From Zizania palustris (Eukaryota > Streptophyta > Magnoliopsida > Poales > Poaceae), in assembly GCA_019279435.1 (NCBI GenBank), contig JAAALK010000289.1, positions 8,314,342 through 8,378,341 on the forward strand: 64,000 nt of DNA, in the 5' to 3' direction. The translations under genes were made by a program, and so were the position numbers. This document shows positions 1-10,600 of the stretch, in pieces. Under the pieces are notes generated by a model. It was not told where the DNA came from, ran no database searches, and saw nothing but the letters and a program-made list of their open reading frames with translations. Every line of letters begins with the position of its first letter. The first letter of the stretch is position 1.

Positions 1-238
1 TGCCTACTATGAGGATGGTCTGGAGTAGAGACCCAGTCAAGAAGAAAGATCTTGAAGAAGGCGTTCGTCATGCAGTTTATTTTTACTACTGTTTTTATTT
101 AACTCTGATGTAATAATATGGTCTGTGTACCATGAATACTTGTCGTATGTACAATTGTCACATTGATGAACCTCTTGTATTATTGTTTTTCTTATGAAAT
201 TCAATAATGTTCCGATTTCGGTAAATCGGGGCGCCACA
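1..238 (+). mobile_element. 3' end of a Tekay-type LTR, cut by the window edge
   Basis: This is the plus-strand counterpart of the LTR ends at 41529 and 50550, which are in reverse orientation. It shares the long stretch around the AATAATACAAGAGGTTCATC motif and ends in GGGGCGCCACA, a TG...CA type terminus. The rest of the element lies to the left of the window. It abuts family-A LTR sequence directly, so it was probably inserted into that LTR. Short ORFs read across it are not genes. Confidence 0.8.
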
Positions 239-1017
239 CACCACCCCTCACATCCATGCCAACTAGGTTAGTATCCTCATAGCTGCATCAGTTCAGTTCG
301 AACTCTTGAGGATAACGGTGAAACAGCACGGTCGCCGGTTGTTCTCAATATATTTGGCTAGGTCTAAGGTTGCAACAGTTAGGTTTGAGATCTTAAATTG
401 ATATGATCTAGGTCTGATAGTCAAAGGCTTCATCAGTTAAGTACGACATCTCTTGATATTGTATCTTTCTCATGACATATATTGTTCATATAAATAAAGT
501 TTTCCCGATTTATTGATATATTGTTCAGATCATCGTGACTAGCTACTGTCTTGGTTAGGTCCGATCTAGTTATTGTGATGATCTCCATGGTATAGATCTG
601 TTATTTGGCTTGCTTTATTTATTTCTATCAGAGTACAAGCTGATAGGTTATCTTTAATTCATCTCCATATCATATCCACCGTCGAAGGGTGCACATCGGC
701 CTATATACATATTCTATCTTTTCCATCGGCTGATGGCACACTCGCTCTATTGGGCCAACTTGGGCTATCGAACGTATGACCGATCGGCACGCTGATTCAT
801 GTTTTTATTTTTTCTACCATGGTCATCGGCTTGCCGTCCAATCAACTATGCTACTAACATTTATCTTTTCCGATCCCTTATCAATTACAGGGTCAAACTA
901 ATTGGCACGCCCTGAACCCCTTTTCTAAGACGTAGCACCTGCACTGGAGTTAAGCAGATCTCTCAGGCCATGTCTGTATCAGTGTGTGACCAAAAAACAT
1001 GCCAGCAGTATCATATG
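239..1017 (+). mobile_element. Family A (Tat-type) LTR fragment with primer site and leader
   Basis: The segment matches, in the same orientation, the LTR halves at 16467-16946 and 38952-39458, and matches in reverse the copy at about 9470-10200. The left part is LTR. The LTR appears to end near 901, and a tract reading TTGGCACGCCC follows, which looks like a primer binding site of Tat/Athila-group elements. The remainder, to the motif GTGTGACCAAAAAACA, is leader and is shared with the reverse copy at about 9475. No coding sequence is seen. It is broken on the left by a Tekay LTR and on the right by copia element D. Confidence 0.7.
902..912 (+). other. Primer binding site-like tract of family A
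   Basis: TTGGCACGCCC lies immediately after the inferred LTR end. It resembles primer sites of Tat/Athila-group gypsy elements. I cannot assign the tRNA with certainty. Confidence 0.45.
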
Positions 1018-1593
1018 CAAGTATTTTATTTTCATTGGAGGCCATCAATCAGCACAATGATTGCACTCGGTTCAAGGATTTATGTTCCGTGACACCAACT
1101 GCTCAGCGCCATCCCAAATAGCTCACAGTGCATTCAGTACTTCTCAGAAGACTACTTTGATGTCCAACTGAGTTCATGTATTATCTTTTCTTCCATTTCA
1201 GAATCTATTTTCAAATATCAGATTAAATGCTTGCATGATCTAAAAAGAATTGATTATTTTGAGAAGATGATGAAGTGTATGTTGAAATACCTGTGATTTA
1301 AATGTGTTTAAATCTGCTTTTAAGAACTATGATGGTGTCTTTTCAATTAGGACATCGGCTATTTTAGGCTATATTATTCTTTAGTGCTTGTGATCTCTCA
1401 GACTGTCTCATCACATCATATCTGACAGGATAGTGATAGCATTGGTTTTGTCTATGGTATTTATGTGAAAATTGGTTTGTTTCTCCTGGTAGTCTTTTTG
1501 GGATCATTGGGTGTCAAGGGTAGGTCATCAATTCGAAAGAATTTATTAAGGTGCCCATTCAACCCCCTTCTGGTCGCTACACTCGGTCCTACA
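1018..1593 (+). repeat. Element D 5' LTR, truncated
   Basis: It aligns with the last part of the 3' LTR (about 7458-8037), sharing for example TTGGAGGCCATCAATCAGCA and the end CGGTCCTAC. The first roughly 960 bp of LTR are missing and replaced by family-A leader sequence, so no target duplication can be read on this side. Confidence 0.85.
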
Positions 1594-1595
1594 AG

Positions 1596-1607
1596 TGGTA
1601 TCAGAGC
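1596..1607 (+). other. Element D primer binding site (initiator tRNA-Met)
   Basis: TGGTATCAGAGC is complementary to the 3' end of plant initiator tRNA-Met and lies two bases after the LTR end ...CCTACA. This is the usual arrangement in copia elements. Confidence 0.9.
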
Positions 1608-1657
1608 AACATTAGGGTTTTCCATACCTTAACCGGTTCTAACCCAAGGTAGCGATC

Positions 1658-4160
1658 ATGACTTCTGCTAGCAAGGTTTTGTCTCTTGAGGTCTTTGGCT
1701 ATAATTATTGGAAGACTCGCATGTGAGCTTATCTATTGAGCCAAAACTCAGGAATATGGGACATGTGTGCTCATGCTACTTTCACTGTGCTTTTGGCTGC
1801 TGAGCATACTACCCCTCAGATAGTCGCTCAGCATGACCTAAACAACAAGGCAGTGAACATTTTGTTTTATGGTTTAGGTCCTAGTGAGTTTGAGCGCGTT
1901 AGCCATCTCGACATTTCTCGAGAGATTTGGGCTACCCTCTAGGCACACCATGAGGGGATAGCTCAAGTCAAGGCTATAGGCTCTATCAGACCTACCAGTG
2001 AGAATATGAAAATTTCTCACAGAAGCCGGGTGAGACTGTCGAGGCTCTGTTTGGTCGCTTTCAGTCAATCATTAACAAGCTTCGAGCCAACAAGGCCGAC
2101 AGAGATCAGCTGGTCTCAGATCATGAACAAGCGCTCAAGGTTCTTCATACCTTGGACCCTAAGATCTGGGAGATCAATGTATCATCCATAGTTGAGAGTG
2201 CTTCTTATGACACCTTGACTGTCGCAGAACTTTTCAGTAATCTCAAGGCCTCAGAGGTTGATATCCAGTTGAGATAAAATCTCACTGGTTCTGGCTAAAA
2301 AACCCTAGCCCTTGCGACACCTGCTATTGATGCTTCTTTTAGAAGTGCTTTGTCCTCATTGATGACTATCACTAAGGACCAGTTGGATCTTTTTGGAGAT
2401 GGTGAACTATGTCTGTTCAATAGCCATGTTTGTCGTGTCTATGATAAGAGGATGTTAAAGCGACATGCGACAAAACATGGTTGTTTACAGTGTGGTGATC
2501 TATGTCATTTTATCGCCGACTACCTCAAGATAAACACTCACAAGAAGGACACTGGCGGTGGCTCCTACGACTCCAACAAGCATGACATCTCCAACAAGTA
2601 CACCTTCACCAAGGGCAAGCTCAAGAGAAAGTTATTCCGAAAGTCCCTGAAGGACTACCGGTGCGAAAACAAGAAGCAGGACAAGACATTCTTCACCGAG
2701 ATGGAGAGGAGCTACTCCAAGCGATCATCCTCATCTTCCTCTTCATCAAGCTCAAGAGATGAGGGGATTATGATCAAGAAGCAGAAGGAGAAGGACAAGG
2801 ATGATCCGGCTGGCCTCTGCTTCATGGCTTTTGGGGACAAGCCGAAGAGTCACCTACATCACAACCGAAGGTCTCATGAGATCTACTACTCAATGGATCT
2901 TTGGGATAAAGAAGATAAGGGATTCTCTGACAACTCTGACGATGACGATGAGAAGGTATCTTCGTATGACTGAGAAATAGTAGAATTACTAGAAGAGAAC
3001 CATCAGGGGTTCAAGTATCGGGAGAAAGTGCTTAGGAGGATTAAGAAGAGGGCATATGAGCTTGAGAGTGAGCTTACTAAGGCCAATAGCAAGATTGAGA
3101 GTCTATCTTCTTTCCCTTTCTTTGTTGAGAGCAGTGAGTGCCCTAACTATGAGGTGTTACTTTGTGATCTGACTTCTCTAAAGTCTAGGTACACTGAGAC
3201 GGTTGATGAGAGAGACGCTTTGGCCACTAAGCTTGAAAGCGATCAACAGGAGCTGCATGATGCTCATTCCACTATTGTCGTGCCTTGTAGAGACTGTCCA
3301 TCCCATTTATCTAACCTAACTGAGCTTAAAGCAAAGGGTGATGAGCAATTGGCAGAGTTAGAGAGAGTTAGAGCTTAGTTGGAGTAGACCAAGCTTGAGC
3401 TTGAGACCTTGTCAAGTCCACCCACTATCTGTGAGAACTGCTTGTCTCTAAGGATGGAGCTGAGCAAGATGAAAGCTGAGAAGTCTATTCAGATCAATGG
3501 AGAGTGTGAAATCTACTTGTCTCAGGTGGAGGTGCTAGCTTCCTTGAGAGAGGAGTTAGCTAATCCTCAGAATGAGAATTCTTACCTCCATTACATCCTG
3601 AGTTGGGTGAGTATTAGATAGCCTCAGCTCGGCATGATGATCCAGCAGTTCAAGAGGTAGAATGGGTTTGGAGTAGGTTACACCTACACCTAGGCTGATT
3701 TGAGAGCGCTGTGAGTAGGGCTTTAGAGTGGAGTAAGATGACACCTGAGTAGAGATATCCCAAGACCCACTCCACTGAGTCCTTTCTAGTCAGTCAACCT
3801 AAGGATGGTGTCTTCTAAGAGAAACCTAGAGCTCCACCAAAGAAACTTGTCTAGATCCCAAAACACAAGCACCTCCAAACTTCTCTTGACTGGACCCTCT
3901 CACACCAAAGAGCGAACACCAACACCACTAAGCTAAAGAAACCCAATACTCAACCACGTCCCAAAAGCCTACCTATCACTGTGAGTTCTATCAGAGAGAA
4001 GGGCATCTTGTGGAGTTTTGCTTTAGGAGGAAGCATGTTGAGAGAGCTGAGAGATCTCAAGGTGGGCAGGAGCTGTTCTACCATTAGGATGGTAGACAAA
4101 GAGTCCCTCAACATGGAGAGAGGCTAGATGCCAGGACACATCGTGTAGATTGTGGTAGAG
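1658..4160 (+). pseudogene. gag: Element D gag relic (copia capsid-type)
   Basis: The capsid-like polyprotein of a copia element. The start codon at 1658 opens MTSASKVLSLEVFGYNYWK, the usual N-terminus with an aromatic/YWK core. It is stopped after 22 codons by TGA (1724-1726) and again by TAG near 1940. The frame changes before 2350. The segment 2350-2973 holds a CCHC knuckle CLQCGDLCHFIADY whose last Cys is replaced by Tyr, a basic stretch, and a run of ten serines coded by a TCN repeat (about 2724-2755). The part 3028-3620 is heptad-rich and probably coiled coil, with CxxC pairs. A second knuckle near 3980 reads CEFYQREGHLVEFC, with Tyr in place of the second Cys. Both zinc knuckles are therefore damaged. 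Confidence 0.75.
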
Positions 4161-4407
4161 GAGATGGCTTTGGTGCCCATGCTCTAAAGGGTGGTTTTAG
4201 CTCCGGCAGAGTTCCAGGTCATTCTGCATACGACTTTGGACCTCGTCTTCATGACTTTAGGCAGAACAGAGGACCACTCTTTGAGCCACATTTTTGTCCA
4301 GACTCTTACACATCTTTTTGCTTTCCTACTTTTGAGCAGACGGCTCGACACTAGTTTAGCTCTTTTTCTAAACCTGGTGTTGGACCGTTTGCTCCACCTT
4401 ATGACCA

Positions 4408-5560
4408 TTGATTTTGCAGGATCGAGGCTTGGATGACATATGGATCATGGATTCAAGATGCTCTCACCACATGATGAGACATCGCAGATCGTTCTCCAGC
4501 CTCACTTCCCTGAGCTCCAAGGAGTACATCACATTCGGGAATAATGGTCAAGGGAAGGTACATGGCATTGGTTCAATTCGAATTTCACAACTTCTTGAGG
4601 ATGGCTTAGAGGTTTGTTTTTAAGAAGGGCATGACTTCTGTTGTTGATTCTAGAGGATCTTTGGTTTGCCCGATCTTACCCTTTGGTAAGGTTTTTTAGA
4701 TTGATTTCTCAAGTTCTTTTGGCCCTTCTCGCTATTTGATTGTTGGATCCTCCTATGAGCTCTGGAGGTGGCATAGGATGTTAGGTCATTTGAGCTTTGA
4801 TCTGCTAGTCATATTAAGCTCTATGGAGAAGGATCTAGTTTGCCATCCCTGTCGTCATGCGAAGATGGTTGTCGCTTCTGACGCACCTATGACTCAGGTG
4901 ATGACTTCGTATCTGGGTGATCTATTACACATGGATATTGTTGGTCTAGATCGGGTACGTTCAGTCAATGAGAAGTGGTACGCGTTTGTGATTGTTGATG
5001 AATTTCTCGATTTTCGTTGGTTTTCTTTTTGGAGTCTAAAGATGAGGCTTTTCATTTTGTTCAAGACTTGATTCTGAAGCTAAAGAATGAGAACAATGGT
5101 CGTATGCGAGCAATTCACTCTAACAACAATTCTGAGTTCAAGAATTCTTAGTTCGCCAGCTTCTGTAGTGATCAGGGCCTTGAGCACCAGTTTTATGCCT
5201 CTTACACTACCCCACAGAACAGCATTGTGGAACAAAAAAAACCGTACGCTGGTCGAGATGGCCATGATGATACTGTATGAGCATAGGACTCCTATGGATT
5301 TTTGGACTGAAGCTATGAACATAACTTGCTATCTGGCCAACCACATTTTTCTTAGAGCTTACTTAGGTAAGACTTCATATGAGTTGTGGTTTGACAAACA
5401 TCCCAAGGTGAGACACTTGCAAGCATTTGGTTGCAAGTGCTTTGTGCTCAAGAAGGGAAGGCATTTGGATAAGTTTGAGTCTCGTTGCTAGGATGGAGTT
5501 TTTCTTAGTTATGATTTACATTCTTGAAGCTTCCGAGTTTGGAACCTCGACTCCCAGCAG
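4408..5560 (+). pseudogene. pol: Element D pol relic: protease, pre-integrase, integrase
   Basis: Order protease - pre-integrase - integrase is the copia order. The protease segment contains WIMDSRCSHHM, where the family has Asp-Ser-Gly; the Gly is Arg here. The pre-integrase piece (4736 on) has the core WRWHRMLGHLSFDLL and the cysteines of the zinc region (CHPCRHAK). The integrase core follows with LLHMDIVG and VIVDEF, then, in the ORF at 5087, the sections TPMDFWTEAMN and FGCKCFVLKKGRHLDKFES that mark the integrase C-terminal part. At least one frameshift occurs (near 4625), and there are stops near 5070 and 5151. The reading ends shortly after a GFLSY-like block with no RT. Confidence 0.8.
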
Positions 5561-5971
5561 TGTATAGTCTAACTTGATGAGTCCAGTTGTCAACAAGGGG
5601 GAGAAATTTTGGGATATTTGATCTTTTAGAAGAGTTTACGCGAAGATTTTTGGCTTTCTCTAGGATTGGTTTCAAGGGGAGTTTTAGTCTCTTTTGCCTC
5701 TACTCTTTTGATATCCTTGTTGATAATTTAGAGATTGCACTCGTTTGAGTTGTGTTTTTGAAATCTTTGATGATTTCTTTTCTATTTAACCATAATGATC
5801 ATTTTCTAGCTTTTGTTTGGCTTTTGGTCATTAGGGTTAAACCTTTATTTTATTTTCTTCTTTATATTCTCTTGTGTTTTGTTTTCGTGTTTTCACGTAT
5901 TTTGCAGGTTCTAAAGCGATGATGAAGAGAGTGTTGACAATGCACTTATAAAGGGGGAGATTGAGGAGCCA
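5561..5971 (+). other. Element D 3' untranslated region with polypurine tracts
   Basis: No coding sequence is visible. Two purine tracts occur, CAAGGGGGAGAAA near 5591 and AAAGGGGGAGATTG near 5950. The second lies just before the LTR and is the probable plus-strand priming site. The first may be a remnant of the longer 3' region seen in SIRE-like copia elements. Confidence 0.6.
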
Positions 5972-6080
5972 TGTTGAAGATTATGAGCCTCATGGCCCGA
6001 AAATTGATGAGTGATTGTCAACGAAAGTCAAAGAGATGAGATAAAGAGGAGAAGAGAAATGTCGTGTCTTCACCGCATGT

Positions 6081-6290
6081 GACTCAGGTACAAAGGCGGC
6101 GAGCGACAGCCGGGCAGAGGGGCCAATGAGTCGGGTCGGCCCAATCCGGTTACATGGGCCATGAATGGCAGGGGATCCGCTAGTCTGTTGACCGGGTTTG
6201 ACTCAGGTAAACGGGTGGTGAGCGATTGCCGGTATGGGGGAGTCGAGAAATCGGGCTGGCCCAATCCGAGTGCCCGGTACGTTGACAGCG
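6081..6290 (+). repeat. Degenerate 119-bp direct duplication in D LTR
   Basis: GACTCAGGTA at 6081 and 6200 each begin a similar block that runs through GGCGAGCGA / GGTGAGCGA and ends in CGGCCCAATCCG / TGGCCCAATCCG. The spacing is 119 bp and the copies have clearly diverged. Confidence 0.65.
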
Positions 6291-6486
6291 AACGCTTTGT
6301 CGGTTTCGGTGCAAAACAGTCGCCCCAATCTCGAACGTCAACTAGAGATCCAACGGTCCTGGAGCGAAGCCATAGCTGCTACAAAAGTTCCACGTCAGGG
6401 CAAGATATCTTTAGATACGATTTTACAATTTTGTCCATTGGGACCACAGTTTTATTTTTGTGTTGTTGTGTATTTTACTCTAGGGT

Positions 6487-7007
6487 TGTTGGGGGAAAAT
6501 ATTTGATCCTCCGGAGGTTAAGGAAGCCTCAACATCAATACAATCAGAAGAAACAAAGTCAGAAGCGTTGATCTCCAAAGATCATAAAAGCATCAAGCTT
6601 CGATGTATTCGGACCTCTCCACAGTGAAGGCCTCCGTCAAGGCCCCGCCGTGCGAAGCCTTCCGGAGCCTCTTTACCCGAAGCGGTACCGCCAGCGAGAA
6701 AAAAGAATTATCTTCTCACTGATTAGATTAAAATTGCACTCTTTTAACCTTACGATGAATATTAAACAGTATCTTCTAAGTCGGTTGTAATTAGAGGGTA
6801 AAGTGGTCTTTTCTCTATGTATTCTGTCTATAAATACTCATCTTCACTCTGTAAAAGGTATCAAATAATCAAATATTCAATACACACTTTGAAATATCTC
6901 AAGCTATTATCCTATTCGGAGGCTTGGAATAGTCTTCATAAACAAACACTCCATTTGTTAATCTTTCTAGTTCATTAAACCTATTAACGTAATCTTTTAC
7001 GCCAACA
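6487..7007 (+). mobile_element. Solo LTR, 521 bp, target duplication AGGGT
   Basis: It begins TGTTGGGGGAAAAT, ends ACGCCAACA, and is flanked by AGGGT on both sides (6482-6486 and 7008-7012). TATAAATA lies at 6829-6836. The layout (TGTTGGGGGAAA start, GGTAAAG/TAATTAG tract, TATAAATA) matches the LTR of element C, so it is probably a Tat-lineage family. No internal region remains, as expected after recombination between two LTRs. Confidence 0.92.
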
Positions 7008-7041
7008 AGGGTAATTAGGTCTTTTCAGTTTTTGAATTGCC

Positions 7042-7049
7042 TATAAAAA
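7042..7049 (+). promoter_or_regulatory. TATA box of element D LTR
   Basis: TATAAAAA lies in the 3' LTR, 35 bp right of the solo LTR insertion. The same region is missing from the truncated 5' LTR. Confidence 0.5.
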
Positions 7050-8037
7050 ACATTGTAATCTCAGGGTTTCTACAAACTCACTTAAATCAGAAAATCATAG
7101 TTCTTCACCTACCTCATCTGTTCAACGCCGCCACAAGAGCTTTTTATGGTTTTATTTCTTCGGCCAGTTCGTAGCAATCGCCAACGCAAAGCCATTGCTG
7201 CTATCATTTTTTTGGTCGCTCGACGCGGCTTCCTACTCTTCGCCAGTGCCGACTGCGCGTGGACCAAGTGGCGCCTGGTTTTCTGTGTTCAAGGTTTATC
7301 TCCATCGAACCGGCGCTTCAGGGCTCCCACCTCATGTTTTCGCAGGGAGTGCCATTTTCTTTGGTCTTTTGTTTTTGGCGCTTGGGAATCTGAGTTGGAG
7401 CAGTGCACGTTAGTTTAGGAAAAGAAACTCTGTACCCTGTGCAAGTATTTGATTTTGATTGGAGGCCATCAATCAGCAAAGTGAATGCACTCGGTTCAAG
7501 GATTTCTATTCCGTGACACCAGATACTCAGTGCCATCCCAAAAAGCTCAGAGTGCATTCAGTACTTCTCTGAAGAGTACTTCATTGTCCAGGTGAGTTCA
7601 GGTATTCTCTTTTCTTCCATTTCAAAATCTATTTTCAAATATCTCATTAAATGCTTGCGTGATCTAAAAAAGAATTGATTATTTTGAGAATAGTTTGTGT
7701 TCATGTAGTGGATGATGAAGTTTACGTTGAAATACATGTGATTTAAATGTGTTCAAATCTGCCTTTAAGCATTGTGTTGGTGTCTTTTCAATTAGGACAT
7801 CTGTCGATTTTAGGCTACATTATTCTTTTGTGCTTGTGATTTTTCAGACTGTCTCATCACATCATATCTGATGGGGGAGTTATAGCACTGATTTTGTATG
7901 TGGTATTTCTGTGAAAATTGGTTTGTTTCTGCTGGTAGTCTTTTGAGGAGCGTTGGGTGTCAAGGGTAGGACATCAATTCAAAAAATTTGTTAAGGCGCC
8001 CATTCACCCCCCTTTGGTTACTACATTCGGTCCTACG

Positions 8038-8596
8038 TGACATAGGGTGTCGATTAGGTATTGGGACTTGCTGATATTAGTTCGACCAAGCAACATTACG
8101 CCTGTATTGTCCCTCATCATTGTATGGCAGTGCTCCATAGTATGTAGTCCGATGATACCCCTAAGGAATACCATTGGGTGCCCCCTTGGAAGCACAAGGT
8201 CCGATAGTACGTTCCTTGTGATGTCGTATGTCACCTTAGGCATCTCTTGTCTTAGTAGTGATGCCGGAAGTGGTGCTAGCGCACCCCTTTCAAGGCCATA
8301 TGACGCGCTCTGCAGTGAACTCTATGCAGGAGCTAGTGGCTGGGTCATATAGTTTCCTTCATGACCGAATGTGGCACCTGGCTGCTCTAGCCTCATCGGC
8401 CCTTGCAATTGTGGTGTTGGCCGAGTATGTTGTGGATTCTACAATAACCTTGTTTGGCTGTTAGGGATGTACGTTGGACCTTTCGGTGGCTCATGGGCTA
8501 TAGTGCCATCAATAATCTTCTTGATCAACACGTGGAGGGTGTTGACCAATGTGCTGGATTAATTTACCAACACATGATGAATTGCCTGATCAATAA
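8038..8596 (-). pseudogene. Probable gag-side fragment of minus-strand family A copy
   Basis: Read on the minus strand this stretch gives a broken frame. The best part covers 8243 down to the element D boundary and contains YDITRNVLSDLVLPRG and GLHTMEHCHTMMRDNTG, followed upstream by a Pro/Gln-rich, stop-interrupted part. It lies beyond the primer-site leader of the minus-strand A copy, where gag is expected, and joins that leader seamlessly once the solo LTR and one AATAA are removed. I do not recognise the protein and infer 'gag' from position only. Element D interrupts it. Confidence 0.4.
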
Positions 8597-9380
8597 TGTT
8601 GGGGGAAATAGTTCTCCCTTAATAAAGGACAAATGACGTCAGCCTCCGAAGGCCACGGACTCGGAGCCTGCTAGGCTAGTGAAGACCAAAGACTGACTCC
8701 GGACCCCTTCGTCCAATATTACTCCAAGTGCTGCAAAGAACTACACGTTGAAGGCCAAGCCTCCGAGCCCCCTTCGGAGCCAATCCTACGGGATCCCCCC
8801 GAGGCCTCCTCCAGAGCCTCTGCGGAGCCCTCCTCTGGAGCCTCTTCAGAACCCTATTCGGAGCCCTCTTAAGAGCCCCTTCGAGGCCACCTCAATGAGC
8901 TCCGACAGAGACCATCTGATAGGTGCTCCGGTCCAGAAAATGAAGAAATATCTCAGCACTACTACAGTGTAAAAGCCATGCCAGGGGCCCCCTTCGTTGG
9001 AATGCCGTATACCTACCCCTGACATGATATATATCTACCATGTCTGTAAAGCTATAAAGTTGCATGTACTGTAGCCTAGCTTTTTTTCTCCTTTCACCCC
9101 TACAAAGCCTAAGGCCTATAGAGGGATGTAAGGTCTTTTCCTTTGGACTACGAGCCTATAAAAGCAGGGCACTGCCCTTGTAATAGGGAGACACGATATA
9201 GAGGCAAAAACTATGCTAAATCTACTGTAAACTGGACGTAGTATTGTTATCCCTCTTGGGAGGCCTGAACCAGTATAAAACCCCCTCTCTCTCTCTCTAG
9301 GAGAACCCTTCGAGGTTCATATCATATATTAGACACCTTTTCATAGGAACCTGTTTGTACCTAACACAATTGCTACAACA
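8597..9380 (+). mobile_element. Solo LTR, 784 bp, target duplication AATAA
   Basis: It begins TGTTGGGGGAAATAG, ends TTGCTACAACA, and has AATAA on both sides (8592-8596 and 9381-9385). It is rich in CTCCGAAGG/TTCGGAGCC motifs, has TATAAAA at 9157-9163 and a CT microsatellite at about 9284-9298. The start motif is shared with the solo LTR at 6487 and with element C. Proline-rich ORFs across 8748-8972 are repeat-coded and not genes. Confidence 0.92.
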
Positions 9381-9571
9381 AATAATCTCTTGGAGACTGG
9401 CCTTAGGGCTTTCTATCGGCTGACTGACTTCTATAGACAATGTCGGTCTAGATAATGGACTCCTGTTGGTGTGTTTTTTGGTCATACTTTGACACACGCG
9501 TGGCCTAGGAGATCTGCTTCATTTCAGTGCAGGTCTTATGTTCTTAGAAAAAGGGTTCAAGGTTGCATATT
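9381..9571 (-). mobile_element. Leader and primer-site region of minus-strand family A copy
   Basis: The reverse complement matches the plus-strand copy at about 880-1005 (GGGTCAAACTAAT, GACCTGCACT/CACCTGCACT, GACCAAAAAACA). It is downstream of the LTR in element orientation, so this LTR has leader on one side and 3' internal sequence on the other. Confidence 0.65.
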
Positions 9572-10600
9572 AGTTTGACCCTGCAAGTGATAAGGGAATT
9601 GAAAATATGGCATTAGTAGCATGGCCTATCGGCTATTGAGCCGATGACCGTGACGAGGATGGGATATTCGGGGAATATTATGCCGATCGGCCATAAGGTT
9701 GATGACCTGGGATGAAGCAATCTAGCGAGTGTGACATCGGACGATAAGATGAATAGTTAACCACATAGGCCGATGAGTGCTTTTTCGATAACTTATAAGA
9801 TGTAGCATGGAATCGAAGATAACCTGTCGGATTGTAGTCTGACAGAAATAAATAAAACATGCTAGATAACATCTATATATCATGAAAATCATCACAATAA
9901 CTAGATCAAACCTAACTAAGACAGTATCTAGTCAGGATGATCTTAATAATATATCAAAGAATAGAGCATGCTTTATTTAGATGAACAGTATACACCATGA
10001 AAGAGATACAATATCAAGAGATGTTAGACTTAACCGATGAAGCCTCAAACTATCACATCTAGATCACATCAATCTTTGAGATCAAACTGAACTGATGCAG
10101 CCTTAGACCTAGCTAATACAATGAAAACAATCGGCGACCATACTGTTTCAATGTTCACCTCAAGAGATCAATCTGATGCAGCCATGAGGATACTAATCTA
10201 ATCGGTACAAACGTTGGGGGTGGCAGGACTCACCTCTTCACCAGAGATCGAAATGATGCAGCCTAGCTCTGAGTACCGAACCCCGCCGAAATAAACCTTG
10301 GAAGCAAAGGGTTGCGATGCGCCGAGTAGTTGATTGATAAAGATGTGTTTTTCTAAGCTAACTAGGGATACATATTTATAGTCTGGAGACTTGTCATCCA
10401 AGCACTCTTTCTTAACCGATTCTGGATAATCTTCATCTTCCTTTCTACATCTTATCTTCATTAGCCTCTCCTGCGTACGATCATCTTGTGATAGCAAGGA
10501 TGGGCTTCCTTGACTTTCTTTGACCGGACCTCTTTGACTTCTGTTGATCGTGCGTTATCTTTAGTGGGCCTGGGCTCTACCAAATCTTGGCATCATCACA
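9572..10600 (-). repeat. Family A LTR, minus orientation
   Basis: In element orientation it starts TGTGATGATGCCAAGATTTGG right after a purine tract and carries TATAAATA (10373-10380 on the plus strand). It matches 16467-16946 and 38952-39458 in the opposite orientation. Length is about 1.03 kb. The minus-strand ORF at 10198-10497 has no coding support. Confidence 0.75.

Larger units (their letters stand above)
1018..8037 (+). mobile_element. Element D: Ty1/copia element lacking RT and RNase H
   Basis: Two LTR copies in the same orientation flank an internal region. The left one keeps only its last 576 bp; the right one starts at 5972. The primer site follows the left LTR, and gag, protease and integrase relics follow in copia order. 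A purine tract AAAGGGGGAGATTG precedes the right LTR. The integrase relic runs out near 5600 and no RT or RNase H motif follows, so this is either an internally deleted or a non-autonomous family member. It sits at a junction between a plus-strand A fragment on the left and a minus-strand A fragment on the right. Confidence 0.85.
5972..8037 (+). repeat. Element D 3' LTR (contains a solo LTR)
   Basis: It starts TGTTGAAGATTATG after the purine tract and ends GGTCCTACG, one base different from the 5' copy end CCTACA. Without the inserted solo LTR it is about 1.54 kb. Short ORFs over 7146-7418 lie in transcript leader sequence and have no coding signature. Confidence 0.85.

Noticed and set aside
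1596..1607. Possible tRNA genes at the TGGTATCAGAGC sites (also near 50534 and 62862)
   Set aside because: Only 12-13 bases match the tRNA 3' end; these are retroelement primer sites, with no cloverleaf.
7146..7418. ORFs in the D 3' LTR after the TATA box
   Set aside because: Two frames open over the same short stretch, no domain, within an LTR.
8047..8636. Plus-strand ORFs right of element D
   Set aside because: No family recognised; the minus strand fits better the position of gag of the A copy.
9284..9298. CT microsatellite as a regulatory GAGA-type site
   Set aside because: Short and inside a solo LTR; no evidence beyond composition.
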